A DNA stretch of 64,000 nt, taken from assembly GCF_963082655.1 (NCBI RefSeq), contig NC_081553.1, positions 22,196,197 through 22,260,196 on the forward strand, given 5' to 3'. The notes beneath the pieces are model-generated. The model did not search any database and had not been told where the DNA came from. It worked only from the letters and a program-made list of their open reading frames with translations. The DNA comes from Stomoxys calcitrans. Taxonomy: Eukaryota > Arthropoda > Insecta > Diptera > Muscidae. Both the position numbers and the translations under genes were made by a program. Shown one piece after another: positions 35,194 to 47,865 of the stretch (its first letter is position 1; each line of letters starts with the position of its first letter).

Positions 35194-37366
35194 ACTGACC
35201 CGGGCCCGCTCCGCTGCGCCTTCTTTGACTTTATATGGAACAAAAGTTTACTTGGAATATTTATTTTCGACACTTAAAGATCTTTCAATGGAATACAATG
35301 CAAACTTGACTAACAGTTTAACAATATAAGTGCCTTTATCTGAGCCCCATATGATCTTTATTGGTCTACGAATTTAGGTTTGAATGAAGGGTGTACTCCA
35401 CTCTTTAAATACTTTGTTTCAGCCCGATATTCTCATGATGTATGATTTAATAGTGTTTTCGGGGGTGAGGTTGTCCCCCAAACACTTGGCTCTGAAAAAC
35501 CATCAGCATCGTGCTCTTCTCTCAAATACCATTTATTTAAACCCCGTATTGCCAATGGTTTTGAGGGGGAGTTTACAGGATGAGGCGTCCCCAAAACACA
35601 TGGCTCCAAAATTGGTTATCAAATTCGTTTTCTAATCTCAAATACCTCTCATTTGAGCCACATATTAGCATGGTCGAAAAATTTTTACTCTTTGGGGGGT
35701 GTTTTGGGAAAGTGGTGATGCCTTAAATACATGGTCCTACATTTGGATATCAAATTCGTATTCTATTCCCAAATACCTTTATTTGAGCCCCATATTGCGA
35801 TGGTCAGTAAAAAATTGCAGTTTGTGGGGTATTTTGGGAAAGGGATAGACCCCCAGAAAATTGGTCCCGAAAGTGGGTATCAATTCTCGCTCTAACCCCC
35901 AAATTTCTTTCATTTAAGCCCCATGGTTGACATGGTCACTAAAAATGCCCAATTTAGGGGTTTTTTGAAGAGTCACTAAGCCCTGAAAATATATCAGCCA
36001 TGTGCTCTATTCTCATATATTTGAACCTCATATTGTCATTGACCTCAAAATTGGATATCAAATTCGTTTTCTAATCTCAAATGCCCTTCAATTAAACTCC
36101 TTAATGAAAAAGCCAGCAAATATGTCCGGTTTGGGGTATGGGCCCTAGAAACTATGAATATCGAGCTCCACTGTCTTGAAGACCCAAATTGTCTTGGTGA
36201 GCAAATATATCCTGCTTGGTGGTTGTTATGGTGGTGGGACGTCCCCTAGACAGTCATGTCAGATTCATGGTCTACTCCCAAATACCCTTCAATTGAGCTC
36301 CATTTTTCCATAGTCCGCAAACATGACCGGTTTGGGGGGAGTTTTGGGAGATTGACGGCCACTAAGTGAGTTGGTCTTGAAAATATATATCGAATTGGTA
36401 TTCCACTTTAAAAACCCCCTTATTTGAGCCTCATATTGCAATAGTCAGAAAATACTTACTATTTGGGTGGTCTTGTGGCCCCATAGACACTTTTCCCGAA
36501 TATTGATATCAAATTTATGCTTTGCTCCCAAAGTGGGTGGGGTGGCCCCATAGACACTTTTCCCGAATATTGATATCAAATTTATGCTTTGCTCCCAAAG
36601 ACCTTTCATTTGAGACCCATATTGCTATGGTCGTAAATTTGTCCCCTTTGGGGGATGTTTATGGGGAGAGGCGGCCCCCCAAACACTTCGTCCCATATTT
36701 GGATATCAGATTCGTATTCTACATTCAAATACTTTTTATTTAAGCCCCATATTGCCATGGTCAGTAAATATGTCCTGTTTGGGGGTGTTTTGGGAAAGGG
36801 GTAGACCCCCAGGAACGTGGTCCCACATTTGGATATCAGATTCGTATTCTACTCGCAAATACCTTTCATTTGAATCCCATATTGCCATGGTCGGTAAATA
36901 TGTCCGATTTAGGGGTGTTTTGGGGCTTGGAGTGGTCCCCCAAGCACTTGGTCCGATAACTGGATATCAGATATGTTTTCTTATCCTAAATACCTTTCAT
37001 TTGAGTCCCATATTGTCGTGATTGGTCTAAATATATGTTTGGTAGGTTTTAGGGTGGGGCAGCCCCCCTAGGTACCCCATCCGAAATTTGGGTACCAAAT
37101 TTTTATTTTTAGGGCACACAAACTTTCGCTTAAATCGCACCACCCATCTCCGAGATCTGGCGTTTCTGAAAATTAGGGTAAGGGGGAGGGTCCGCCCTCC
37201 ATTCAGATATCAAAAGATTTAGTACCCTATTTTCACCACGGGATCATTATGCACCATCTGTAAAAATTTCAAGAAAATCGGTTCAGCCATTTCTGAGTCT
37301 ATAAGGAACACACAAACAAACAAACCTACAAACCTACCTACCTACCTACAAACACAAATTAATTTT
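35194..37366 (+). mobile_element. Family C element, full length, without SINE
   Basis: Starts CTAACTGACCCGGGCCCG, contains about fifteen ~130-bp monomers (CCATATTGCCATGGTCAGTA, GATATCAAATTCGTATTC) and ends with TCGGTTCAGCCATTTCTGAG and an AACACACAAACAAACAAAC tail near 37306-37366. It lacks SINE-1, so it represents the uninterrupted form of the family. Near 36475-36600 a 59-bp stretch is duplicated. Confidence 0.8.
36475..36600 (+). repeat. 59-bp direct duplication, 67-bp spacing
   Basis: Positions 36475-36533 and 36542-36600 are identical from GTGGCCCCATAGACAC to TTTGCTCCCAAAG, an exact local duplication inside one C monomer. Confidence 0.9.
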
Positions 37367-39024
37367 TATACCCTCCACCATAAGATGGGGGGTATACTAA
37401 TTTCGTCATTCTGTTTGTAACTACTCGAAATATTCGTCTGAGACCCCATAAAGTATATATATTCTTGATCGTCGTGACATTTTATGTCGATCTAGCCATG
37501 TCCGTCCGTCTGTCCGTCCGTCCGTCCGTCCGTCCGTCCGTCCGTCCGTCTGTCTGTCGAAAGCACGCTAACTTCCGAAGGAGTAAAGCTAGCCGCTTGA
37601 AATTTTGCACAAATACTTCTTATTAGTGTAGGTCGGTTGGTATTGTAAATGGGCCATATCGGTCCATGTTTTGATATAGCTGCCATATAAACCGATCTTG
37701 GGTCTTGACTTCTTGAGCCTCTAGCGTGCGCAGTTCTTATCCGATTGGGATGAAATTTTGCACGACGTGTTTTGCTATGATATCCAACAACTGTGCCAAG
37801 TATGGTTCAAATCGGTCCATGTTTTGATATAGCTGCCATATAAACCGATCTTGGGTCTTGACTTCTTGAGCCTCTAGCGTGCGCAATTCTTATCCGATCA
37901 GAATGAAATTTTGCACGACGTGTTTTGTTATTATATCCAACAACTGTGCCAAGTATGGTTCAAATCGGTCCATAACCTGATATAGCTGCCATATAAACCG
38001 ATCTTGGGTCTTGACTTCTTGAGCCTCTAGAGTGCGCAATTCTTATCTGATTGAAATGAAATTTTGCACGACGTGTTTTGTTATCATATCCAACAACTGT
38101 ACTAAGTATGGTTCAAATCGGTCCATAACCTGATATAGCTGCCATATAAATCGATCTTGGGTCTTGACTTCTTGAGCCTCTAGAGGACGCAATTCTTATC
38201 CGATTGGAATGGAATTTCGCACGACGTGTTTTCTTATTTTATCCAACAACAGTGCCAAGTATGGTTTAAATCGGTTCATAACCTGATATTGCTGCCATAT
38301 TAACCGATCTTGGGTCTTGACTTCTTGAGCCTCTAGAGGGCACAATTCTTATCCGATTTGAATGAATTTTTGCACGAAGTATTTCGTTATAATATTCAAC
38401 AATTGTGCCAAGTATGGTTCAAATCGGTCCATAACCTGATATAGCTGTCATATAAACAGATCTGGGGATTTGACTTCTTGAGCTTCTAGAGGGCGCAATT
38501 CCTATCCGATTTGGCGGAAATTTTGCATGACGTATTTTTTTTTTACTTTCAACAACTGTGTCAAATAAGGTTCAAATCGGTTCATAACATGATATAGCTG
38601 CTATATAAACCGATCTGGGATCTTGACTTCTTGACCCCTAGAGGTCGCAATTATTATCCGATATGCCTGAAATTTTGTACGACGGATCCTCCATGACCAT
38701 CAACAAACGTGTTTATTATGGTCTGAATCGGTCTATAGCCCGATACAGATCCCATATAAATCGCTCTCTCTATTTTACTTCGTGAGCCCCAATGGGCGCA
38801 ATTTTATATGAATTGTCTGAAATTTTACACAGGTCTCCAACATATAATTTAATTTTGGTCCGAACCGGACCATATCTTGATATCGTTTTAATAGCAGAGC
38901 AACTCTTTTCTTATATCCTTTTTTGCCTAAGAAGAGATGCCGGGAAAAGAACTCGACAAATGCGATCCATGGTGGAGGGTATATAAGATTCGGCCCGGCC
39001 GAACTTAGCACGCTTTTACTTGTT
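37367..39024 (+). mobile_element. Family B element, full length (best example)
   Basis: Head TATACCCTCCACCAT (37367-37381) and tail ATGGTGGAGGGTATA (38969-38983) are perfect 15-bp inverted complements. In order: TATATATATTC site (37455), GTCCGTCC tract with about ten units (37500-37560), nine or so ~153-bp monomers with CTTGACTTCTTGAGCCTCTAG, the hairpin TTCGGCCCGGCCGAA (38989-39003) and TTTTACTTGTT to 39024. It is very similar to the copy at 50967. It begins exactly at the T-rich end of family C. It has no coding capacity. Confidence 0.88.
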
Positions 39025-39027
39025 ATA

Positions 39028-41334
39028 TATAAGATACTGTATAGACTCAAAAACGGCTGAACCAATTACCTTGAAATTTTCATAGACTGTGTAGATTAGT
39101 CTGGAAGGAAACATAGGCTATATAATTCTTTGATATCGGGAGGGGGCGGACCCTCCCCCTTACCGCAAAAGTACAACCCAAAAATAAAAGTTAACCGATC
39201 GGGACAATATGGGATTCAAAGAAAAGGTATTTAAGAGTAGAGTACGAATTTCATAATAAAAGTTGGGTCCAAGTACCTGGGAGAAAACCGCCCCAGCCCC
39301 AAGACCCCCTTAAAATAGGTTTATTTGACGATCACCACAATATGGGACTCAAATGAAAGGTATTCGCGAGTAGATTACGAATATGGTCAGGAATTAGAAA
39401 TAGGCTTTATAATTTATTGATAACGGAAGGGGACGTACCCTCCACCGTTACCCCAAAAACACCACCCAAAATCAAAAGTGGACCGATAAGGACAATGTGG
39501 GTATCAAATGAAAAGTATGCGGGAGTAGATAACGAATCTGGCATACAAATTCATGTCGAAGTATAGGAGGTCACTTCACCCCCACAAAAACGTCCAAAAT
39601 GGGCTCATTAGCCCATCACGTGTATATGGAACTCGGTTTGTTTGTTCCGTATAGAGTGAAAAATGGCTGTACCGATTTTCTCGAAATTTTCGCATATTGT
39701 GTAGGTTGGTCTGGAAGACAACATAGGCTGTATAATTTTTCGGTATCAGAAGGGGGACGGACCCTCCCCCTTATGCAAATAATACAACCCAAAATCAAAA
39801 GTGTACCGATCGGGACGATGTAGGTATCAAATGAAAGGTATTGGAGAGTAGAATACGAATATGATATTAAAATTTAATTAAAATTTGAGTCTAAGTACCC
39901 GTCGGGCCGCCCCAACCCCAAAACTCTCTCAAACAGGCATATTGGACGTCCATTTCAATATAGGACTCAAATGAAAGGTATTCGGGAGCAGATTTCGAAT
40001 CTGGCATATAAAATTAGATCGATGTATACGGGGTCACGCCAGTTCTCAAAAACGCCATTAGACCCATATGATACTTGGCTAAATCGATTTTTTTTTTAAT
40101 TTTCATAGATTGTGTAGGTTTGTCTGCAAGGAAACATAGGCTATATAATTTTTAGATATCGGGTAGAGGCGGACCCTCCACCTGACCCCAAAAACGCCAC
40201 CCATATCGGAAAGTGATCCGATGGGCACAATAAGGGTATCCAAAGAAAGATATTGGAACGAATATCGTATTAAAATTTGGGTCCAAGTGCCCAGCGGGAC
40301 CCACCCTTCCCAACCACAAAACATCTGTCAACAGATATATTCGAAGTTCATATCAATATGGGATTCAAATGAAAATTATTAGGCAGTAGATTACAAATAT
40401 GGCATAAAACATTAGGTCCAAGTAATGGGAGGTCGCCCACCCCCAAATGGGGATAATAGCCGACCATGGCTATGTGGGACTCAAATGAACGGTATTTGGC
40501 AGTAGATTACCAATATGGCATAAAACATTATGTCCAAGTAATAGGACGTCGCCCACCCCCCAAATACCCCTAAATGGGCATATTAGCCGACCATGGCTTT
40601 ATGGGACTCAAATAAAAGCTATTAGGGAGTAGATTACGAACATGACATTTAAATTTCTTCAAGTCTAGGTGGCCCTTTTCCTCCTAAAGATACGTAAATG
40701 GGTTATTTGACCCATTATGACAATATGGGACTCAAATGAAAGGTATTTGAGAGTAAAAAACGTATTTGATATCCAATTTTGGAGCCAAGTGTTTTGGGGA
40801 ACACCCTTTGTTCCCAACTACATTTCTGTTGGGAACAAAGAACGAATTTGATGTCTATTTTCAGTGCAAAGTGCCGGTGGCCGCCCCAGCCACAAAACAC
40901 CCTCCAAACGGTGCATAATTACCGGCCATGCCAATATGGGGCTCAAATTAAAGGGATTTGGTAGTGCAGCACGAATTTGGTATCCATATTTGAGTCGAAA
41001 TGTCTGAGGTGCCATCCCTTCCCCAATGAAAACTTTACTCCAAGGAAGAACATAACCACCAGGAACCGAGAAGCGGCAAATTCTCACACATCAATGAATG
41101 CTTTACCATTCAAGTTTAAACTCAATGATAAGGGACCTTCTTTTTTTAGTCGAGTCCGAACGGCGTCCCGCAGTGCGACACCTCTTTGGGGAAAATTTTT
41201 TAAATGACCATGCATGGCATTGTACCTCGCAAATGTCGCCAACATTAAAAGGGGATAAACACCGCTTTGTCCGATTCGCGCCAGGATTCGAACGCGTTCA
41301 GCGTCATAGGCTACAATGGCACGAATTCGAGTGA
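39028..41334 (-). mobile_element. Family C element with SINE-1, reverse
   Basis: Reverse 3' end at left (ACTCAAAAACGGCTGAACC at ~39047; GGGGGCGGACCCTCCCCC at 39143), about fourteen monomers, then SINE-1 and ~15 bp of the C start (TCGAATTCGTGCCATTG on the minus strand). The GC-rich first 80 bp seen near 1157 and 16799 are missing. Confidence 0.78.
41075..41318 (-). mobile_element. SINE-1 copy inside family C, reverse
   Basis: On the minus strand the B-box motif GTTCGAATCC lies at 41284-41293, followed by TGTTTATCCCC, GGCGACATTTGCGAGG, CCCCAAAGAGGTGTCGCACT and GTGTGAGAATTTGCCGC. Both junctions with C agree with the copy at 16904. Confidence 0.78.
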
Positions 41335-41487
41335 TTACAACAGACAGACGGACAGACACATGGACATCGTTAAATCGCCTTAGAATTTTACGACAATCCT
41401 TTGTAGGGTCGGAAATTGATATTTCGATGTGTTGCAAACGGAATGACTAAATGAATATTCCCCCTATCCTACGGTTGTGGGTATATA
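41329..41487 (-). mobile_element. Family A head fragment, reverse
   Basis: The first ~160 bp of an A element in reverse: CAACAGACAGACGGACAGAC (GTCY tract), GTAGGGTCGGAAATTG, GTGTTGCAAACGGAATGAC and the head CCTATCCTACGGTTGTGGG. It is truncated where the C composite begins. Confidence 0.75.
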
Positions 41488-42724
41488 AAATGGCTCTTAA
41501 GAACTAAATTCGATGTATGAAATCTTTTGTTCCAAATTTCATCGATATGGGGTATTAAATATATCTTTTGTGGACTCAAGGCCTTAAATCGGAATATGGA
41601 AGTTATATTCCAATAGAGTACGAAGACAATAAAAAACAGCCTAACTTCTTCTGATGGAATTTCTCTTATCTGCCTTTACAACACTGTACGCCTATTTTAT
41701 TGCTCACACATGCTTTACATGAATGTGGCGTGTAAAGACGCCTAAACTAGCGACTCATTTCGCATAATTTCATATGGGCCCTTGACAAATGTAATCACTT
41801 TTGGCACAATTGATAACAAACCTAGACAGTTTACCATAATGACAATGACAATCAAAACAAAACAAAAACTCTTTTGCGGTCTTCCTCATATTCAGAATAT
41901 CTTCCTGCTGCCTTTTACCAGTAGATCCCAGAGCCAATTCAATCCTATGCGAGTAGAAGAACTTTCCTATGGAGTGCCAAAAATTTTATTGCGAAAACTC
42001 AAGTTATGGTGTGTCGCCAAAATTGTTCATAATTATCGCCTGACTGACTTATCAGCATTCAACACGCAAAACGCAAGAAATGCTTCTCAAACGCGAAAAG
42101 AAGTTCCAATTATGTTCGATATTCGTAGTTCGTGTCTTGATGGCGAAATTTGTGCCAACCCAATTCGATTTGGCAAAGTTGGCAAAAGGCAATGACTTGC
42201 AGAAGCCATAATCTCTCAGTTTTACGCAAACTTTCGAGAGTCAATGAACGAATTGGCTAAAATTAATCGCGGAAGTCTGTCAAGTGCAGCCAATTTTTGT
42301 TGTTTTTTTAAATGGTTTTAATTTTTGGTCCCTACCAAATGTTCAGCTATGCATTGGCAGTGGTAAGGGAGCTATCCTAATGAAGCTATGCAAACAATAA
42401 ACTTTAATGAAGCTGATCTGTTAATGTTGTGGCATAGGTTGTATCTGTATTCTGTGAATGTGAGGAGAATATTTAAAAGAGTGCGGCGTTTTCCTATTCA
42501 ATGCTAAGTGCTTTTTTATGCTTTGCCATTTGAATTGGTGAATTAAATGATTAAAAAATTTCCTATTCCTTCTAGAATGACTTTTGTTGGAACTGCAAAC
42601 CTTCCCCAACAAGGGCCTTTTAAATTTTTTTTTTGCCAACGACAACCAAATTATGTTGGTATGGTGCTTCTTTTAATGATACAGTGTTTCAAAAGCATTT
42701 TTGTTTGGTGAAGAAAAAATTTAA
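41488..42724. other. Unique sequence; unrecognised 137-codon ORF
   Basis: The plus-strand ORF at 41782-42195 (137 codons) has no domain, signal peptide or splice context I can recognise; its length is possible by chance in 64 kb. No repeat is apparent. I leave it uncalled. Confidence 0.4.
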
Positions 42725-43062
42725 TTGCTAAGTCCCGAGATTGGTTCCAAAGCAAATATTGGAGTATATTATCATGGGAGCTGTGGAACGACTCGAAACA
42801 TACTTGCCATGAATGTTGGAGGTCATAGTGGATGTCTTAGGAATATTCAGTCAAATGGAATAAGAATTGCCGCCTCTATTGGCTCAAGAAGTATAATGTG
42901 CAGTTCAGTTATATACCGATTTCCGCCTATACTTATCACGGATGTTGGACGTCAAAGAAGTAGTCATGGACTTGAATATCAGCCTCTAGAGGGCGCAATT
43001 CCCAACCAATCTTATGAAGTGAAATCGAGAAATTGGTTTATATGGGAGCTATATTAGGTTAT
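42725..43062 (-). mobile_element. Family B monomer fragment, reverse
   Basis: Two degraded B monomers (TTATCATGGGAGCTGTGG; GAGGGCGCAATTCCCAACC). It is cut at 43062 by the 3' end of another B element, which inserted after its TATATTAGGTTATAA. Confidence 0.65.
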
Positions 43063-45215
43063 AACAAGTAAGAGCGTGCTAAGTTCAGCCGGGCCGAATC
43101 TCATATACCTTTCACCATGGATCGAATTTGTCGAATATTTTTGTTCGGTATCTCTTTTTAGGCAAACAAAGAATAATGAATAAGAATTGATATGCTACTG
43201 GAGATACGTCAAGTTATAGTCCGATTCAGCCTATAAGAGAACTAAATGTTGAAGATCATTGTAGAAGTAATTGGGAAATATTTCAGTCCATTCGGATAAT
43301 AATTGCGCCTCGTAGAAGCATAATCGGTAGATCTGTTTATATGGGAGCTGTATCAGGCTATAGATCGATTAAGACCATATTGAACATGTATATTGAAGAT
43401 TATGGAAGAAGTCATTGTACAAAATTCCAGCAAAATCGGATAAGAATTGCCACCTCTCGAGGCTTAAGAAGTCAAGATCGTAGATCGGTGTATATGGCAG
43501 CTATATCAGGTTATTTACCGATTTAAACCATAATTAGCACATTTGTTGGAAATCATAATACAACACGTCATGCACAATATCAGAAAAATCGGTGGTTCAA
43601 GAAGTGAAGATCTAAGATCGGTTTATATGGCAGCTATATCAGGTTATGGATCGATTTGAACCATATTTGGAATGATCGTTGAAAGTCATAACCAAATCCG
43701 TCATGCAAAATTTCAGCCAAATCGGGTAGGAATTGTGACCTCTAGAGGCTCAAGAAGTCAAGACCCAAGATCGGTTTATATGGCAGCTATATCAGGGTAT
43801 AAACCGATTTGGACCATACTCGGCAAAGTTGTTGGGTATCATAGCAAAACACGTTGTGCAAAATTGCATTCAAATCGGATTAGAATTGCACCCTCTAGAG
43901 GTTCAAGAAGTCAAGAGCCAAGATCGGTTTATATAACAGCTAAATCAAGTTATGGACCGCTTTGAACCATACTTGGCATAGTTGTTGGGTATCATAACAA
44001 AACACGTTTTGCAAGATTTCATTCCAATCGGATTAGAATTGCGCCCTCTAGAGGCTCAAGAAGTCAAGACCCCAGATCGGTTTAAATGGCAGCTATATCA
44101 GGTTATGAGCCGATTTGAACCATACTTGGCACAGTTATTGGATATCATAACAAAACACGTTGTGCAAAATTTCATTCCAATCGGATTAGAATTGCGCCCT
44201 CTAGAGGCTCAAGAAGTCAAGACCCCAGATTGGTTTATATGGCAGCTATATCAGGTTATAGACCGATTTGAACCATACTTTTCACAGTTGGTGGAAAACA
44301 TAACAAAACACGTTGTGCAAAATTTCATTCCAATCGGATAAGAATTGCGCCCTCTAGACGCTCAAGAAGTCAAGACCCAAGATCGGTTTATATGGCAGCT
44401 ATATCAGGGTATGGACCGATTTGAACCATACTCGGCAAAGTTGTTGGGTATCATAGCAAAACACGTTGTGCAAAATTTCATTCCAATCGGATTAGAATTG
44501 CACCCTCTAGAGGCTCAAGAAGTCAAGAGCCAAGATCGGTTTATATAGCAGCTAAATCAGGTTATGGACCGATTTGAACCATATTTAAAACGATTGTTGG
44601 AAATCATAACCAAATCCGTCATGCAAATTTGCAGCCAAATCGGGTAGGAATTGCAACCTCTTGAAGCTCAAGAAGTCAATATCCCAGATCGGTTTATATG
44701 GCAGCTATATCAGGGTATAAACCGATTTGGACCATACTATGCAAAGTTGTTGGATATCATAACAAAACACATTGTGCAAGATTTCATTCCAATCGGATTA
44801 GAATTGCGCCCTCTAGAGGCTCAAGAAGTCAAGACCCCAGATCGGTTTAAATGGCAGCTATATCAGGTTATGAGCCGATTTGAACCATACTTGCCACAGT
44901 TATTGGATATCATAACAAAACACGTTGTGCAAAATTTCATTCCAATCGGATTAGAATTGCGCCCTCTAGAGGCTCAAGAAGTCAAGACCCCAGATCGGTT
45001 TATATGGCAGCTATATCAGATTATTGACCGATTTGAACCATACTTTTCACAGTTGTTGCAAATCATAACAAAACACGTTGTGCAAAATTACATTTCAATC
45101 GGATGAGAATTGCGCCCTCTAGAGGCTCAATAAATCAAGACCCAAGATCGGTTTATAATGCAGCTATATCCAAACACCGATATGGGCCATTTACAAGCCC
45201 AACCGACCTACACCG
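43063..45215 (-). mobile_element. Family B element, reverse, head missing
   Basis: The reverse 3' end AACAAGTAAGAGCGTGC, a TTCAGCCGGGCCGAA hairpin, and about thirteen ~153-bp monomers, several highly similar (GAATTGCGCCCTCTAGAGGC). The last base before the switch is in the leader block (CCCAACCGACCTACACC), so GTCY, TA site and head are absent. ORFs of 119 and 151 codons repeat LRPLEAQEVKTPDRF and are not proteins. Confidence 0.82.
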
Positions 45216-46495
45216 ACCTAAGACCGCATAATGTATATATATTCTTGATCGTCATGTCATTTTAAGTCGATCTAGCCATGTCCGTCCGTCTGTGCATCCC
45301 TCCGTCCGTCTGTCCGTCCGTCGTCCGTCCGTCGTCCGACCGTCTGTCTGTCGAAAGCACGCTAACTTTCGAAGGAATAAAGCTAGCCGCTTGAAATTTT
45401 GCACAAATACTTTCTATTTGTGTAGGTCTGTTGGTATTGTAAATGGGCCAAATCGGTCCATGTTTTGATATAGCTGCCATATAAACCGATCTTGGGTCTT
45501 GACTTCTTGAGCCTCTAGAGGGCGTAATTCCCATTCGATTTAAATGAAAATTTACACGTTGTGTTTTGGTATCATTTTCAACAACTACGCTAAGTATGGT
45601 TTAAATCGGTCCATGTTTTGATATAGGTGCCATATAAACCGATTTTGGGTCTTGACTTCTTGAGCCTCTAGAGGGCGCAATTCTCGCCCGATTTAACTGA
45701 AATTTTGCACGTAGTGTTTTGGCATCATTTCCAACAACTACGTTAAGTATGGTTGAAATCAGTCCATATTTTGATCATGCCTTCTTGAGCCTCTAGAGGG
45801 CGTGATACTCATCCGATTTCACTGAAATTTTGCACGTAGTGTTTCGGTAGCACTTCCAACAACTACGCTAAGTATGGTTAGTATCGGTCTATGTTTTGAT
45901 ATAGCTGCCATATAAACCGATCTTGGGTCTTGACTTCTTGACCCTCTTGAGGGCTTAATTACCATCCGATTTAACTGAAATTTTGCATGAGGTGTTCCGT
46001 TATGACTTCCAACAATTGTGCTTAGTATGGCTTAAATCGGTATAGAACCTGATATAGCTGCCATATAAACCGATCTTGGGTCTTGACTTCTTGAACCTCT
46101 AGAGGGCGCAATTCTCATCCGATTTGGCAGAAATTTTGTACAACGGCTTCCCTCATGACCTTCAACATAGGTGTCTTATATGATCTGAATCGATCAATAG
46201 CTTGATACAGCTCCCATATAAACCGATCACCTGATTTGGCTTCTTGAGCCCCTACAAGGCCCAATTCTTATCCGAATGAACTGGAGTATTACACAAGGAC
46301 TTCTATAATGTTCAGCATTCATTTATGGTCCGTATCGGACTATAACTTGATATAGCTCCAATAGCATAACAGTTCTTATTTAATATTCTATGTTTGTGTA
46401 AAAAGAGATACCGCGCATAGATCTCGACAAATGCGATCAATGGTGGAGGGTATATAAGATTCGGCCCGGCCGAACTTGGCACGCTCTTACTTGTT
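45216..46495 (+). mobile_element. Family B element, forward, head truncated
   Basis: Starts inside the leader at AGACCGCATAATGTATATATATTC, then the GTCCGTCCGTCTGTGC tract (45280-45350), about six monomers, subterminal AATGGTGGAGGGTATA, hairpin TTCGGCCCGGCCGAA and CTCTTACTTGTT to 46495. With the preceding copy it forms an inverted pair with both 3' ends pointing outward. Confidence 0.82.
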
Positions 46496-47865
46496 AGATT
46501 AAAAAACAAAATTAAGCTTTACAAATCACCCCTTACATACATCCACAGTGCCGTTGGATAAATTTCTTGATTGCATTTCTCCTGAACACTTGTTGGTTAC
46601 TTTAAAACACTGTGCCTGATTTAGACCAAGTCGAATCAACTACCACGAAATACCTGCTAAGGTAGGTTACCATAACTACACCAATTTGGTAACTTGGTGA
46701 CCGAGCCTTATTTGGACTGAACCACCCTATGCCAAAAGTCCTCCCTTGGGTGGTGTGCTCTGACAATGCAGGTGTGTGTGTGTGTGTTTGTGTGTGTTTG
46801 TGTACGTTTTTTTTTTTTTTTTTGTTTGTTTGTTTGTTTGCTGTGCCGAGTAAACAAAGAAATGTCAGCTGGTTGTTAAGTTGAAGTGAGTCCATGTCCC
46901 GTGAACTGAGCATACAGGGGCTCTTAGACTCTGTGGAGACTTTTAAAGTAAACATTTCGTGGAAAACAAAGAACTTTGCATAATAATTATGATACTGTTC
47001 TTCGGTGAAAGTTTGCCAAAACGTCACGCGGCAAGTGGAGGAAGGTCGCACGCCTTCCTCAGAGGCAATAGCATCGTTAAACGTCTGTTAGTTAATTGTG
47101 TAAATTTGATTAAATATTTTAACGCCACATTGGCCGCCAAAGTTGTGGATGAAAAATTCATATGAGAGTTATTGTTGCGACCAGCTCACCAGAGTCATTG
47201 AATTGGAAATTATACAATTAAGGGCTCACACCTTCGCTGTTGGAGAGGGGGTGCGAATGTACACAAACACCAACTGCCATTGAATTGGTAAGTACGGCAG
47301 GTTGCAGTGAATGCTGTTTCTGCGTAGGTTCAGTTTCTATTTGTTTGAACAACAACTTACCAAAGTGGAAATATAAATTTTAAATACAGTCCATGTAAAC
47401 ATGAATTGAGCGCAAAAAAGGCGAGCAAAAATGAAAAATAACAACAAAATCACTCTTGATTGGAACTAATAAATAATTAACATATGAACAATGACGTGCA
47501 TCCGCTGCCAAACAATGGAGCCATTGTTTAGTCCTGTACCGTGGCAGCAATACTTTTTGTATGGTTCGACAATGCCTTCGTTTATCCGCCAATCGCTTCT
47601 TCTGCCACCGACCAGTTGTTGCACTAACAATTGCCGTTTTTGTGTCATCCATTGTGTTGCATAATTATTGATAATAATTGATTGACTGAATTTTAATTAT
47701 TTTTAAATAAATATTGCATTTAATCGGAATGTGTTTAACGGTAATTACAAATCAACCATTGTTTCGAAAAACCCCACAAACCCATCCACATGTAGGCGCT
47801 CGCATCTGGATTAGGGCACAGTGTATAAAAACCTAACAAAATAGTAGTGGTGTTAAAACCAAACA
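46496..47865. other. Unique sequence with GT repeat and T tract
   Basis: GTGTGTGTGTGTGTTTGTGTG at ~46771-46800 and a T run at ~46808-46823 followed by GTTT repeats. The 149-codon minus-strand ORF (46602-47051) spans this simple repeat and has no domain. No gene called. Confidence 0.45.

Noticed and set aside
41782..42195. 137-codon ORF in unique DNA
   Set aside because: No recognisable motif or splice context; its length is plausible by chance. A translated search giving fly homologues would change this.
43982..45106. Repeated LRPLEAQEVKTPDRF protein
   Set aside because: The frame stays open because B monomers are 153 bp, a multiple of three. It recurs in several frames and both strands and lacks a start context.
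43063..46495. CRISPR-like array of regularly spaced repeats
   Set aside because: The ~153-bp units are whole repeated monomers without unique spacers, in a eukaryotic transposon.
46602..47051. 149-codon minus-strand ORF
   Set aside because: Runs through a T tract and GT microsatellite; no domain.
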